The notes under the pieces were generated by a model. The model made no database searches, had not been told where the DNA came from, and saw nothing but the letters and a program-made list of their open reading frames with translations. Below are positions 46,894 through 54,763 of a DNA stretch of 64,000 bases, piece by piece. Made by a program: the position numbers and the translations under genes. Position 1 is the first letter of the stretch; each line of letters starts with the position of its first letter. Origin of the DNA: Alistipes sp. An66 (GTDB lineage: Bacteria > Bacteroidota > Bacteroidia > Bacteroidales > Rikenellaceae); contig NZ_NFHT01000003.1 of the NCBI RefSeq assembly GCF_002161445.1, positions 62,001-126,000 on the forward strand, written 5' to 3'.

Positions 46894-48282
46894 TTAAAAA
46901 TCGGCGTGCAGCGGCGTACGCGGGAAGGGCTGCACGTCGCGGATGTTCGTCAGGCCGGTGACGAACAGCAGCAGACGGTCGAATCCCAGTCCGAATCCCG
47001 AGTGGGGTGCCGACCCCCAGCGGCGCGTATCGAGATACCACCACAGCTCGCGCTCGTTCATGCCGAGCTCCTTGACGCGGCGGTTGAGTTTCTCGTAGTC
47101 GGCCTCGCGCTCCGAACCGCCGATGATCTCGCCGATACCGGGAAAGAGCACGTCCATGGCGCGCACGGTCTTGCCGTCGTCGTTCTGCTTCATGTAGAAG
47201 GCCTTGATCTCCTTCGGGTAGTTGATCAGGATCACCGGGCGCTTGAAGTGCTCCTCGACGAGGTAGCGCTCATGCTCCGATTGCAGGTCGCAGCCCCAGT
47301 CGCAGGGGAACTCGAACTTGCGGCCCGAGGCTTTGAGGATCTCGATGCCTTCGGTATAGTCGAGTCGCTTGAAATCGTTGTGCAGCACGAAGCGGAGCCG
47401 ATCGAGCAGCCCCTTGTCCCACATCTTGTTCATGAATTCGAGATCCTCCATGCAGTGGTCCAGCGCATACTGGATGAGGTATTTCAGGAAGTCCTCGGCC
47501 AGCTCCATGTTGTCTTCCAGATCGTAGAACGCAGCTTCGGGCTCGATCATCCAGAACTCCGACGCATGGCGCGGGGTGTTCGAATTCTCGGCGCGGAACG
47601 TCGGGCCGAAGGTGTAGATGCGGCCCAGCGAGAGGGCGCCCAGTTCGCCTTCGAGCTGCCCCGAGACGGTCAGGTTGCACGACTTGCCGAAGAAGTCCTG
47701 CGTATAGTCGATCTTTCCGTCCTCGGTTTTGGGCAGGTTGTTCAGGTCGAGGGTCGTGACCTGGAACATCGCCCCGGCGCCTTCGCAGTCCGAAGCGGTG
47801 ATGATCGGCGTATGGAAGTAGTAGAATCCGTGGTTGTTGAAATACTCGTGGATGGCGTAGGCCATGGCGTGACGGATGCGCAGCACGGCGCCGAACGTGT
47901 TGGTCCGGGGACGCAGGTAGGCGATGTCGCGCAGGAATTCCAGCGAATGGCCCTTCTTTTGCAGCGGATAGCTCTCGGGATCGGCCGTGCCGTAGATTTC
48001 GATCCGTTCGGCCTGGACCTCGACGCCCTGGCCGGCGCCGGGCGAGGCGACGAGCCGTCCGTCGACGCGGATGCAGGCCCCCGTGGTGATGGGTTTGAGC
48101 GTCTCTTCGGCGATTTTGGCCAGGTCGACCACCACCTGTATGTTGTTCACGCACGATCCGTCGTTCAGGGCGATGAACGCCACATTCTTGTTTCCGCGCT
48201 TGGTGCGCACCCAGCCTTTGACGACGATGTCGGTATCCACGACACCCGATTTCAGGATTTCTGCGATTCTCTGCGTTTTCAT
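46894..48282 (-). CDS. asnS: Asparagine--tRNA ligase
   Basis: 462 residues from the ATG at 48282. Class II synthetase: an N-terminal OB-fold anticodon domain ([20 protein letters not shown]), motif 2 [20 protein letters not shown] and motif 3 [20 protein letters not shown] with the AsnRS ending [14 protein letters not shown]. The frame is open to another ATG at 48300, but that lies about 14 nt from the -7 box and so probably at or before the transcript start; 48282 is preferred. Transcribed from a full-consensus promoter. Confidence 0.95.
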   Translation of the reverse strand: MKTQRIAEILKSGVVDTDIVVKGWVRTKRGNKNVAFIALNDGSCVNNIQVVVDLAKIAEETLKPITTGACIRVDGRLVASPGAGQGVEVQAERIEIYGTADPESYPLQKKGHSLEFLRDIAYLRPRTNTFGAVLRIRHAMAYAIHEYFNNHGFYYFHTPIITASDCEGAGAMFQVTTLDLNNLPKTEDGKIDYTQDFFGKSCNLTVSGQLEGELGALSLGRIYTFGPTFRAENSNTPRHASEFWMIEPEAAFYDLEDNMELAEDFLKYLIQYALDHCMEDLEFMNKMWDKGLLDRLRFVLHNDFKRLDYTEGIEILKASGRKFEFPCDWGCDLQSEHERYLVEEHFKRPVILINYPKEIKAFYMKQNDDGKTVRAMDVLFPGIGEIIGGSEREADYEKLNRRVKELGMNERELWWYLDTRRWGSAPHSGFGLGFDRLLLFVTGLTNIRDVQPFPRTPLHADF

Positions 48283-48313
48283 AGCTTTCAGTTCACACAT
48301 TTTTCCGAATTGA

Positions 48314-48344
48314 CAAAGTTAGCCATAATTTGCGATTTGGCAAA
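48314..48344 (-). promoter_or_regulatory. Promoter of asnS
   Basis: Minus strand: TTTG (48344-48341), exactly 19 nt, TAACTTTG (48321-48314). Full match to the Bacteroidota consensus. It interlocks with the divergent promoter at 48329-48359. Confidence 0.82.
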
Positions 48345-48359
48345 AAAAAAGTACCTTTG
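48329..48359 (+). promoter_or_regulatory. Promoter of the GH2-like/rlmH/LuxR operon
   Basis: TTTG (48329-48332), exactly 19 nt, TACCTTTG (48352-48359), 25 nt before the ATG at 48385. Its -33 box lies between the two boxes of the asnS promoter, so both promoters cannot be occupied at once. Confidence 0.82.
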
Positions 48360-48384
48360 TCCGAGATATATATCCCAGCATACG

Positions 48385-49725
48385 ATGAAACGAACGATAT
48401 GGACGGCTGCCCTGGCAGCCTGCACGCTGGCGGCCGCGGCCCAGGAGGAGCGCACACCGGTTCCGCTGCCCGAGCGGGGCGGACGCATCTACCGCACGGA
48501 AGTCATCCCCTACGACGCCCGCCACGACGCCGACGCCCGCAACCGCGAAGCCGGCGGATACTGGAAGGCCTTCCGCCCGGAGCTGATCATCGAGTCCGAC
48601 GGCGACATCGCGGCCTTCTACGGCGCCAAGATCGAGATTCCCTTCGCCTGGACCGACGGACGGGTCTTCCTGCACCTCGAAAACACGGGAGCGCCCTATT
48701 CGCTGTGGCTCAACGACCAGCCCGTCGCCGAGGTCAACGACCCGCTGACCCCCGCGGAGTTCGACCTCTCGCCCTACATCCGCGAGGGGGTCAACAACTT
48801 CCGGGTGCTGCTGCGCTCGCGCCGGCAGCCGATCGACGCCGAACCCGCCGCGCGGGAGATCTTCGACGGCAGCTACCTCTATTATCAGAACAAACGGTCG
48901 ATCGCCGACTTCGAGATCGCGCTGGTTCCCGACACGCTGGGGCGCGACTTCGGGATGCTCGACCTGAAAATCATCGCCTGCAACGCCTACAACTACGACG
49001 AGCCGGTGACCGTGGGCTACGACATCTATTCGCCGCAGGGCAAGCTCCTCGACTTCAACATGACGGAGATCACCATCCCCGGACGCTCGACCGACACGGT
49101 CCGTTACAGCCCCTTCATCTACGGCACCTATGCGAACAAGTGGGAGGCCGGAAGCAAGAATCCGCCGCTTTACAGCGTGATGCTCTTCACGCGGCGCAAC
49201 GGCGTCTACAAGGAGTACATGCCGATGAAGATCGGCTTCGGGAAGACGGAGCTCGTCGACGGGCGCCTGATGCGTCTGGGCAAGGAGCTGCAACTCGTCC
49301 GGGCGGAGTATGACGCCGCCGCGGATCCGAAGACGACGCTCTCGGAGCTGAAAGCCCTGAAATCCAAAGGCAAGAATACGATCTGCCCGAGCCACCCGCA
49401 ACCGGCGTGGTTCTACGGGCTGTGCGACGAACTGGGGCTCTACGTGATCGACCGCGCGGCGATTTCGGCCCCGGAGCGACGCGACGACCGCCGCGTGGGC
49501 GGCACGCCGTCGAACGACCCGTCGCTGGCCGACGAGTACCTCGAACGGGTGAAGTCGATGTACTACCGTTCGCGGAACTTCACCTGCGTGGTGGCCTACG
49601 AGCTGGGCTCGCCCTCGGGCAACGGATACAACATGTACAAGGCCTATCAGTGGCTCAAATCGGTGGAGCGGTCGCGTCCGGTGATCTACGCCGACGCCGA
49701 CGGCGAGTGGAACAGCGACCTTTGA
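48385..49725 (+). CDS. Truncated GH2-like protein lacking the catalytic glutamate (pseudoenzyme)
   Basis: 446 residues from ATG 48385; signal peptide to about residue 20 (LAAAAQ). N-terminal sugar-binding jellyroll (VFLHLENTGAPYSLWLNDQP, FDLSPYIREGVNNFRVLL), an immunoglobulin-like domain, then the first half of a GH2 TIM barrel (SHPQPAWFYGLCDELGLYVI). Where LacZ-type enzymes have the acid/base Glu in SLGNESGxG, this protein has ELGSPSGNG, and it stops at DGEWNSDL, before the strand carrying the nucleophile. The RHEHD metal/substrate box reads RAEYD. Catalysis as a GH2 hydrolase is not possible. It lies 3 nt before rlmH. It may bind glycans or act as a regulator or scaffold. Confidence 0.8.
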   Translation: MKRTIWTAALAACTLAAAAQEERTPVPLPERGGRIYRTEVIPYDARHDADARNREAGGYWKAFRPELIIESDGDIAAFYGAKIEIPFAWTDGRVFLHLENTGAPYSLWLNDQPVAEVNDPLTPAEFDLSPYIREGVNNFRVLLRSRRQPIDAEPAAREIFDGSYLYYQNKRSIADFEIALVPDTLGRDFGMLDLKIIACNAYNYDEPVTVGYDIYSPQGKLLDFNMTEITIPGRSTDTVRYSPFIYGTYANKWEAGSKNPPLYSVMLFTRRNGVYKEYMPMKIGFGKTELVDGRLMRLGKELQLVRAEYDAAADPKTTLSELKALKSKGKNTICPSHPQPAWFYGLCDELGLYVIDRAAISAPERRDDRRVGGTPSNDPSLADEYLERVKSMYYRSRNFTCVVAYELGSPSGNGYNMYKAYQWLKSVERSRPVIYADADGEWNSDL

Positions 49726-49728
49726 GAC

Positions 49729-50202
49729 ATGAACATCGAACTGATCGTCATCGGCAAGACCGATTCGCAGGAGATCGCCTCGCTGGTCGAGCTTTACGCC
49801 CGGCGGGTGAACCGCTACTGCCGCTTCGCCGTGACGACCCTTCCCGATGTCCGCAACACGAAGAGTTTGAGCGCCAAACAGCAGCGTGCGCTGGAAGGCG
49901 AGGCGATCCTGCGCCAACTCTCGGAAGGCGACTGCGTGACGCTGCTCGACGAGCGGGGCACGGAGTTCCGCTCGGTGGAGTTCGCGCTGTGGTTGCAGAA
50001 ACGCATGAACAGCGGCGTGAAACGCCTCGTGCTGGTGATCGGCGGTCCCTACGGCTTCTCGGAGGAGGTCTACGCCCGGGCCGATGCCAAGCTGTCGCTC
50101 TCGCGCATGACCTTCTCGCACCAGATCGTGCGGGCGATCTTCGCCGAACAGATCTACCGCGCCTTCACGATCCTGAACAACGAACCCTACCACCACGAAT
50201 GA
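49729..50202 (+). CDS. rlmH: 23S rRNA (pseudouridine1915-N3)-methyltransferase RlmH
   Basis: 157 residues, exact RlmH size. A SPOUT (trefoil-knot) methyltransferase acting on helix 69 of assembled ribosomes. The cofactor and knot motifs LVIGGPYGFSEEVYARAD and LSLSRMTFSHQIVRAIFAEQ, with YRAFTILNNEPYHHE at the C-terminus, are diagnostic. The start lies 3 nt after the GH2-like stop and its stop overlaps the next gene's ATG by 4 nt (ATGA), so all three genes are one transcript. Secure. Confidence 0.96.
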   Translation: MNIELIVIGKTDSQEIASLVELYARRVNRYCRFAVTTLPDVRNTKSLSAKQQRALEGEAILRQLSEGDCVTLLDERGTEFRSVEFALWLQKRMNSGVKRLVLVIGGPYGFSEEVYARADAKLSLSRMTFSHQIVRAIFAEQIYRAFTILNNEPYHHE

Positions 50203-50792
50203 TGCCGCCGATTCCTGCGATAGCCGTCCTGACGCCCGACATCCTCATGGGAGCGGGTCTGCGTTCGATCCTCGAAAAGGTGGTTCCGCAGGCCGCCGTG
50301 GAGCTCTTCCGGAGCGTCCCCGAATACCTCGAAGCGGGCCCCGACCGGTTCATCCACTGCTTCGTCGCCGCACCGCTCTTCACGTCCCATGCGGCCTTCT
50401 TCCGCGAACGCCGCCACCGCACGATCGTGCTGACCGGCAGCCGCCCCGTCGAAGGGATGCACTGCCTCGACATCCGCACCGGCGAGGAGGAGTTCGTCCA
50501 CGCGCTGGTGCGCATGCAGCAACAGGTGCGGCGCCCCGAACACACGCTCCCCGAACAGGCCCAGCCCGAACGCCCGGCCGCGGCATCGCCCCTCTCGGAA
50601 CGCGAGACGGAGGTGCTGGCGCTCGTGGCCCGCGGGCTGATCAACAAGGAGATCGCCGACCGGCTGGGCATCGGCCTGACGACGGTCATCTCCCACCGCC
50701 GCAACATTGCCGAAAAGCTCGGCATCCGCTCCGTGGCGGGGCTGGCGGTCTATGCCCTCCGGGCAGGGCTGGTCGACGCCGACGAAATGTAA
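50199..50792 (+). CDS. LuxR-family regulator with a degenerate receiver
   Basis: 197 residues. The C-terminal 65 residues form a LuxR/NarL HTH: LSERETEVLALVARGLINKE, IADRLGIGLTTVISHRRNIA, EKLGIRSVAGLAVYALRAGL. The N-terminal 110 residues have the rough size and strand pattern of a receiver (IAVLTPDILMGAGLRSILEK), but the acidic pair is gone and no Asp stands at the phosphoacceptor position (HCFVAAPLFTS), so phosphorylation control is unlikely. A linker rich in Pro/Glu/Gln joins the two. ATG 50199 or 50202 (tandem). Coupled to rlmH by overlap. Confidence 0.85.
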   Translation: MMPPIPAIAVLTPDILMGAGLRSILEKVVPQAAVELFRSVPEYLEAGPDRFIHCFVAAPLFTSHAAFFRERRHRTIVLTGSRPVEGMHCLDIRTGEEEFVHALVRMQQQVRRPEHTLPEQAQPERPAAASPLSERETEVLALVARGLINKEIADRLGIGLTTVISHRRNIAEKLGIRSVAGLAVYALRAGLVDADEM

Positions 50793-50917
50793 GGAGGCCC
50801 GCCGTACCCGGACCCCGGGCCGGAATCGGATGCCGGAGGTGCCCTGCCACCCGTCCCGCCATCCTTTTTCGGCGCTCCTCCTCATAAATTAGGATTGCAA
50901 CATCCGGAATAAAAGCG

Positions 50918-50925
50918 TTACTTTG
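50918..50925 (+). promoter_or_regulatory. Possible promoter of the TonB-dependent receptor operon
   Basis: TTACTTTG, a one-base departure from TAnnTTTG, lies 29 nt before the ATG at 50955, with ATTG 20 nt further upstream (50894-50897). Confidence 0.45.
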
Positions 50926-50954
50926 CAGGCGGAACACGAGATTCCGGACGTACC

Positions 50955-53237
50955 ATGCAGTTTCGAAGACTCCTCACAAACGTTCTGATCCTCACGGCGG
51001 GCCTCCTGCCGTCGTATCGGGCCGCGGCAGCAGACGGTCCGGAGGCCGAGCGCGCCGACACGACGATCGCGGTCGACCGCGTGCAGGTGACGGCCATCAA
51101 GCAGGGGCCGGTGCTGCGGTCGACGGCCGTGGCGTCGTCGATCCTCGGCCTCCGGGCCGTCGCGCGCGGCGGGATCACCGCCTTGAAGGAGATCTCGCTC
51201 ACGGTACCCAACTTCCACGCTCCGGACTACGGTTCGCGCATGACCTCGTCGATCTACGTGCGGGGGCTCGGGGCACGGATCGACCAGCCGGTCATCGGGC
51301 TGAACGTCGACAACGTGCCGCTGCTCAACAAGAACGGCTTCGACACGGAACTGGCCGACATCGAACGCATCGAGGTGCTGCGGGGCCCGCAGTCGACGCT
51401 CTACGGGCGCAACACGATGGGCGGCGTGGTGAACGTCTACACGCTCTCGCCGCTCACGTACGAAGGGGTGCGGGCGCTGGTCGAATACGGCAGCGGCAAC
51501 ACGCTGCGGGCCCGGGCCTCCACCTACTACCGGCTGGCGCCCGGACTCGGCATGGCCGTCACGGGCTTCTACACCCGCACGGACGGCTTCTTCGAGAACG
51601 AATACACGCACCGGACCTGCGACCGGGAGTGGCAGGCCGGCGGTCGCTGGAAGATGCAGTGGGACAACGGCCGGGGGCTGCGGCTGGACAACACGCTGTC
51701 GGTTTCGCGGCTCGATCAGGGGGGCTATCCTTACGCCTATGCGGGCGAGGGGCTCCTCGACGACGAGGGCACCACGATCCTCCGCCCCGGGCAAATCGCC
51801 TACAACGACCCCTGCTCCTACCTCCGCACGTCGATCAGCGACGGACTCACCGTACGCCGCGACGCCGCACGGTACAGCATCTCGTCGATCACCAGCTACC
51901 AGTACACGGACGACGCGATGACGCTCGACCAGGACTTCACGCCGCTCTCCTACTTCACGCTGCGGCAGGCCGTGCGCGAACACGCCCTGACCGAAGATCT
52001 GGTCTTCCGCTCGCGGGGTGCGGAGCGCTACGGATGGCTCTTCGGAGCCTTCGGCTTCTACCGCCACCAGCGGATGGACGCTCCGGTGACCTTCAAGCGC
52101 ACGGGCATCGAGCGGCTGATCCTCGACAACGCCAACCGCATGCCCGACCTGCTCCGCTACACGATCGACGCCGACGAACTGCCGCTCGCGTCGGAGTTCC
52201 GCATGCCGGCGTGGGGCGCGGCGCTCTACCACGAATCGCGCCTGACGCTGGGGCGCTGGCACCTGACCGCCGGAGTACGCGCCGATTTCGAACGCACGCA
52301 GCTCCGCTACCGCAGCCGCACGAATCTGGACTACGAGGTGAGCGTCAACGGCAGCACCCCGTCGCCGCGGCAGATTGCGATCGACGACACGGGCGACCTT
52401 GCGCACTCCTATCTGGAAGTGCTGCCGAAGCTCTCGGTGATGTACGCCTTCGACCCGACGCGCAACCTCTACCTGTCGGTTGCGCGGGGCTACAAGGCCG
52501 GAGGCTTCAACACACAGATGTTCTCGGACCTCTTGCAGGAGAAGATGCAGACGATGATGATCTCGGGAACGGCCTCCGAGGAGGATCCCGACCGGATGTC
52601 CTACCGTCCGGAATACAGCTGGAACTTCGAATTCGGGGGTCACTTCTCGTGTCTGGAAGGGGACATACGGGGCGACTTCGCGCTCTTCTGGATCGAGGTC
52701 CGCGACCAGCAGCTGACCGTCTTCCCCGAGGGGCAGACCACCGGCCGCATGATGGCCAACGCGGGCCGCACGCGCAGCCGCGGCGCCGAACTCTCGCTGC
52801 AAGCCTCGCCGTGGCGGGACCTCGACCTGAACGTCAGCTACGGATACACCGACGCCCGCTTCGTGCGCTACCGCAGCGGCAACGAGGATTACGCCGGGAT
52901 GCGCGTTCCATACGCCCCGGAACACACCTTCTCGGCCGCGGCGACGTGGAGCCGCCCGACGGGCGTGGCGTGGCTGGGCGACGTGGTCGTGCAGGCCGGG
53001 GTGCAGGGCGCGGGTCCCATCCAATGGAACGAGGAGAACACCCTCACGGAGCCCTTCTACGCCCTCATGAATGCCACCATCCGGCTCGAACACCGCCGCT
53101 GGTCGCTCGGCGTATGGGGGCGCAACCTCACGGACACAAGCTACAACGTATTCTATTTCAAGTCGATCGGCAATGAGTTCGTCCAGCGCGGGCGTCCCCG
53201 GACCTTCGGCCTTATATTAACCCTAAATATCGATTGA
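50955..53237 (+). CDS. TonB-dependent receptor
   Basis: 760 residues with signal peptide to about residue 27. A plug domain begins IAVDRVQVTAIKQG and includes MTSSIYVRGLGARIDQPVIG, LADIERIEVLRGPQSTLYGR and NTMGGVVNVYT; a 22-strand barrel ends with FGLILTLNID. There is no CarboxypepD/SusC extension, so it is a classical siderophore, heme or cobalamin-type receptor rather than a glycan SusC. The C-terminus lacks the usual aromatic final residue but the penultimate strand is regular. It is 2 nt before a small acidic lipoprotein gene, suggesting a receptor-lipoprotein uptake pair. Ligand unknown. Confidence 0.9.
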   Translation: MQFRRLLTNVLILTAGLLPSYRAAAADGPEAERADTTIAVDRVQVTAIKQGPVLRSTAVASSILGLRAVARGGITALKEISLTVPNFHAPDYGSRMTSSIYVRGLGARIDQPVIGLNVDNVPLLNKNGFDTELADIERIEVLRGPQSTLYGRNTMGGVVNVYTLSPLTYEGVRALVEYGSGNTLRARASTYYRLAPGLGMAVTGFYTRTDGFFENEYTHRTCDREWQAGGRWKMQWDNGRGLRLDNTLSVSRLDQGGYPYAYAGEGLLDDEGTTILRPGQIAYNDPCSYLRTSISDGLTVRRDAARYSISSITSYQYTDDAMTLDQDFTPLSYFTLRQAVREHALTEDLVFRSRGAERYGWLFGAFGFYRHQRMDAPVTFKRTGIERLILDNANRMPDLLRYTIDADELPLASEFRMPAWGAALYHESRLTLGRWHLTAGVRADFERTQLRYRSRTNLDYEVSVNGSTPSPRQIAIDDTGDLAHSYLEVLPKLSVMYAFDPTRNLYLSVARGYKAGGFNTQMFSDLLQEKMQTMMISGTASEEDPDRMSYRPEYSWNFEFGGHFSCLEGDIRGDFALFWIEVRDQQLTVFPEGQTTGRMMANAGRTRSRGAELSLQASPWRDLDLNVSYGYTDARFVRYRSGNEDYAGMRVPYAPEHTFSAAATWSRPTGVAWLGDVVVQAGVQGAGPIQWNEENTLTEPFYALMNATIRLEHRRWSLGVWGRNLTDTSYNVFYFKSIGNEFVQRGRPRTFGLILTLNID

Positions 53238-53239
53238 AC

Positions 53240-53764
53240 ATGCTGAAAAAACTGTTGATGATGAGCTTGGCGGCCTTTGCGCTGGCCGCCTGCAACGACG
53301 AAGCCGACGAAGGCGTCCAGTACGCGACGAGCAATCCCGAGATTGTCGACGGCGTCTACTCGGGCCAGACCATGCACTTCTACGGAACGGCCAAGGTAAC
53401 CAACACGAAGGACAACTCGACCTACTCCGATCCGGAGGCGTGGTTCGAAATCCACGGTGACAAGGGGCTGGTCATCTACATGCACCAGACACGCTTCGCC
53501 CCCGATATGCCCGGGCAGGAGATGCGCATCTACCGGATACCCTATACCGGAGGTGAGGGAGCTTCGCTCACCTTTTCAGCCGAAAGTTTCATTCCGCAGG
53601 CCAAACTTCCGAACGAAACGGGAGGCTACGACTATCAGGATTTTCCCCAGTTCATGCTTACCGAGATCGAGGGCACGATCGACGGGACCCTCTTCCACAT
53701 GGCCTTCACCTGCATGGGCACCTACCGCATGGAGTACGAAGGACGGCTGCTGGTAAAAAAATAG
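53240..53764 (+). CDS. Calycin-like surface lipoprotein
   Basis: 174 residues from the ATG at 53240. Lipobox LAAC (Cys18) followed by NDEADEG, an acidic export-type sequence. The mature protein reads as an antiparallel beta-barrel (VDGVYSGQTMHFYGTAKVTN, EAWFEIHGDKGLVIYMHQTR, GTIDGTLFHMAFTCMGTYRM) consistent with the Bacteroidota calycin-like domain. Its position directly behind a TonB-dependent receptor suggests it captures or binds the ligand. TTG at 53234 was rejected as start because it overlaps the receptor stop and adds only two residues. Confidence 0.65.
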   Translation: MLKKLLMMSLAAFALAACNDEADEGVQYATSNPEIVDGVYSGQTMHFYGTAKVTNTKDNSTYSDPEAWFEIHGDKGLVIYMHQTRFAPDMPGQEMRIYRIPYTGGEGASLTFSAESFIPQAKLPNETGGYDYQDFPQFMLTEIEGTIDGTLFHMAFTCMGTYRMEYEGRLLVKK

Positions 53765-53797
53765 CTGCCGGAACGCGGAGATCCGCGCGCGAAGTGT

Positions 53798-53805
53798 TAA
53801 CTTTG
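53798..53805 (+). promoter_or_regulatory. Promoter -7 box of nadC
   Basis: TAACTTTG, 27 nt before the ATG at 53833. A CGCGGA/TCCGCG inverted repeat lies just upstream (53775-53788). Confidence 0.65.
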
Positions 53806-53832
53806 CACCGTAAATCTCAAACAAGCCAAGTT

Positions 53833-54687
53833 ATGAAACCCGAATACAAGCCCTTTGTGGACGAACTGATCGAACTCTGCATCAAGGAGGACATCGGCGA
53901 CGGCGACCACACGTCGCTCTGCTGCATTCCCGCGGATGAACACGGACGCATGCGCCTGCTGTGCAAGCAGGAGGGCGTGATCGCCGGCATCGAGATCGCA
54001 CAGTTGGTCCTCAACCGCCTCGACCCGGAGATGCGCTTCGAGCAGGTACTCCGGGACGGCGATCGAGTGAAGCCCGGCGACGTGGCCTTCTACGTTTCGG
54101 GACGCCTGCGCTCGCTGTTGCAGGCCGAGCGGATCCTCCTGAACATCATGCAGCGCATGAGCGGCGTAGCGACGCAGACGGCCGTTTACGTCAAGCAGCT
54201 CGAAGGGCTCCACACCAGGGTGCTCGACACGCGCAAGACCACACCCGGCATGCGCGTGCTGGACAAGATGGCCGTGAAGTTCGGCGGCGGCGAGAACCAC
54301 CGCATGGGCCTCTTCGACATGATCCTGCTGAAAGACAACCACATCGACTTTGCCGGCGGCATCCGCCAGGCGATCACCGGCGCCCGCGAATACCTCAAAG
54401 CCAAAGGCAAGGATCTGCCGATCGAGTGCGAGGTGCGCACGTTGGAGGATATCGACGAGGTCTTCGCCGCAGGAGGTGTCGACCGCATCATGTTCGACAA
54501 CTTCACGCCCGAGATGACGCGCCAGGCCGTCGAGAAGGTGGCCGGACGCTGCGAAACCGAATCCAGCGGCGGCATCACGCTCGACACGCTGCGCGAATAT
54601 GCCGCCTGCGGCGTGGACTTCATCTCCGTCGGAGCGCTGACCCACCAGATCCGCTCGCTCGACATGTCGCTCAAAGCCTGCGAATAA
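53833..54687 (+). CDS. nadC: Nicotinate-nucleotide pyrophosphorylase (quinolinate phosphoribosyltransferase)
   Basis: 284 residues. It converts quinolinate and PRPP to nicotinate mononucleotide. Signatures: EDIGDGDHTSLCCIP, AERILLNIMQRMSGVATQT, VLDTRKTTPGMRVLDKMAVK, GGGENHRMGLFDMILLKDNH and VDRIMFDNFTPEMTRQAVE. All substrate lysines and arginines are present. The start at 53833 follows the -7 box at a normal distance. Secure. NadE at 38092 completes the pathway step in this window. Confidence 0.96.
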   Translation: MKPEYKPFVDELIELCIKEDIGDGDHTSLCCIPADEHGRMRLLCKQEGVIAGIEIAQLVLNRLDPEMRFEQVLRDGDRVKPGDVAFYVSGRLRSLLQAERILLNIMQRMSGVATQTAVYVKQLEGLHTRVLDTRKTTPGMRVLDKMAVKFGGGENHRMGLFDMILLKDNHIDFAGGIRQAITGAREYLKAKGKDLPIECEVRTLEDIDEVFAAGGVDRIMFDNFTPEMTRQAVEKVAGRCETESSGGITLDTLREYAACGVDFISVGALTHQIRSLDMSLKACE

Positions 54688-54696
54688 ACGGATTCC

Positions 54697-54705
54697 GGGG
54701 GGGGG
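54697..54705 (+). repeat. Homopolymer G9 tract upstream of the LTA-synthase-like gene
   Basis: Nine consecutive G in the 76-nt nadC/phosphotransferase interval, 59 nt before the ATG at 54764. Long G runs are prone to slippage; here it is in a leader, not a reading frame. Confidence 0.75.
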
Positions 54706-54763
54706 CAGAGAAAGGAGTTCGGATGCCGAAACCCGCCTACACTCGGAAACGCACGAATACACG

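Noticed and set aside
48283..48300. Earlier ATG for asnS
   Set aside because: It is only about 14 nt from the -7 box, leaving almost no leader, and the added residues are not family-like.
46711..48384. Long plus-strand extension in front of the GH2-like gene
   Set aside because: It is antisense to asnS; a signal peptide starts at 48385 just behind a consensus promoter.
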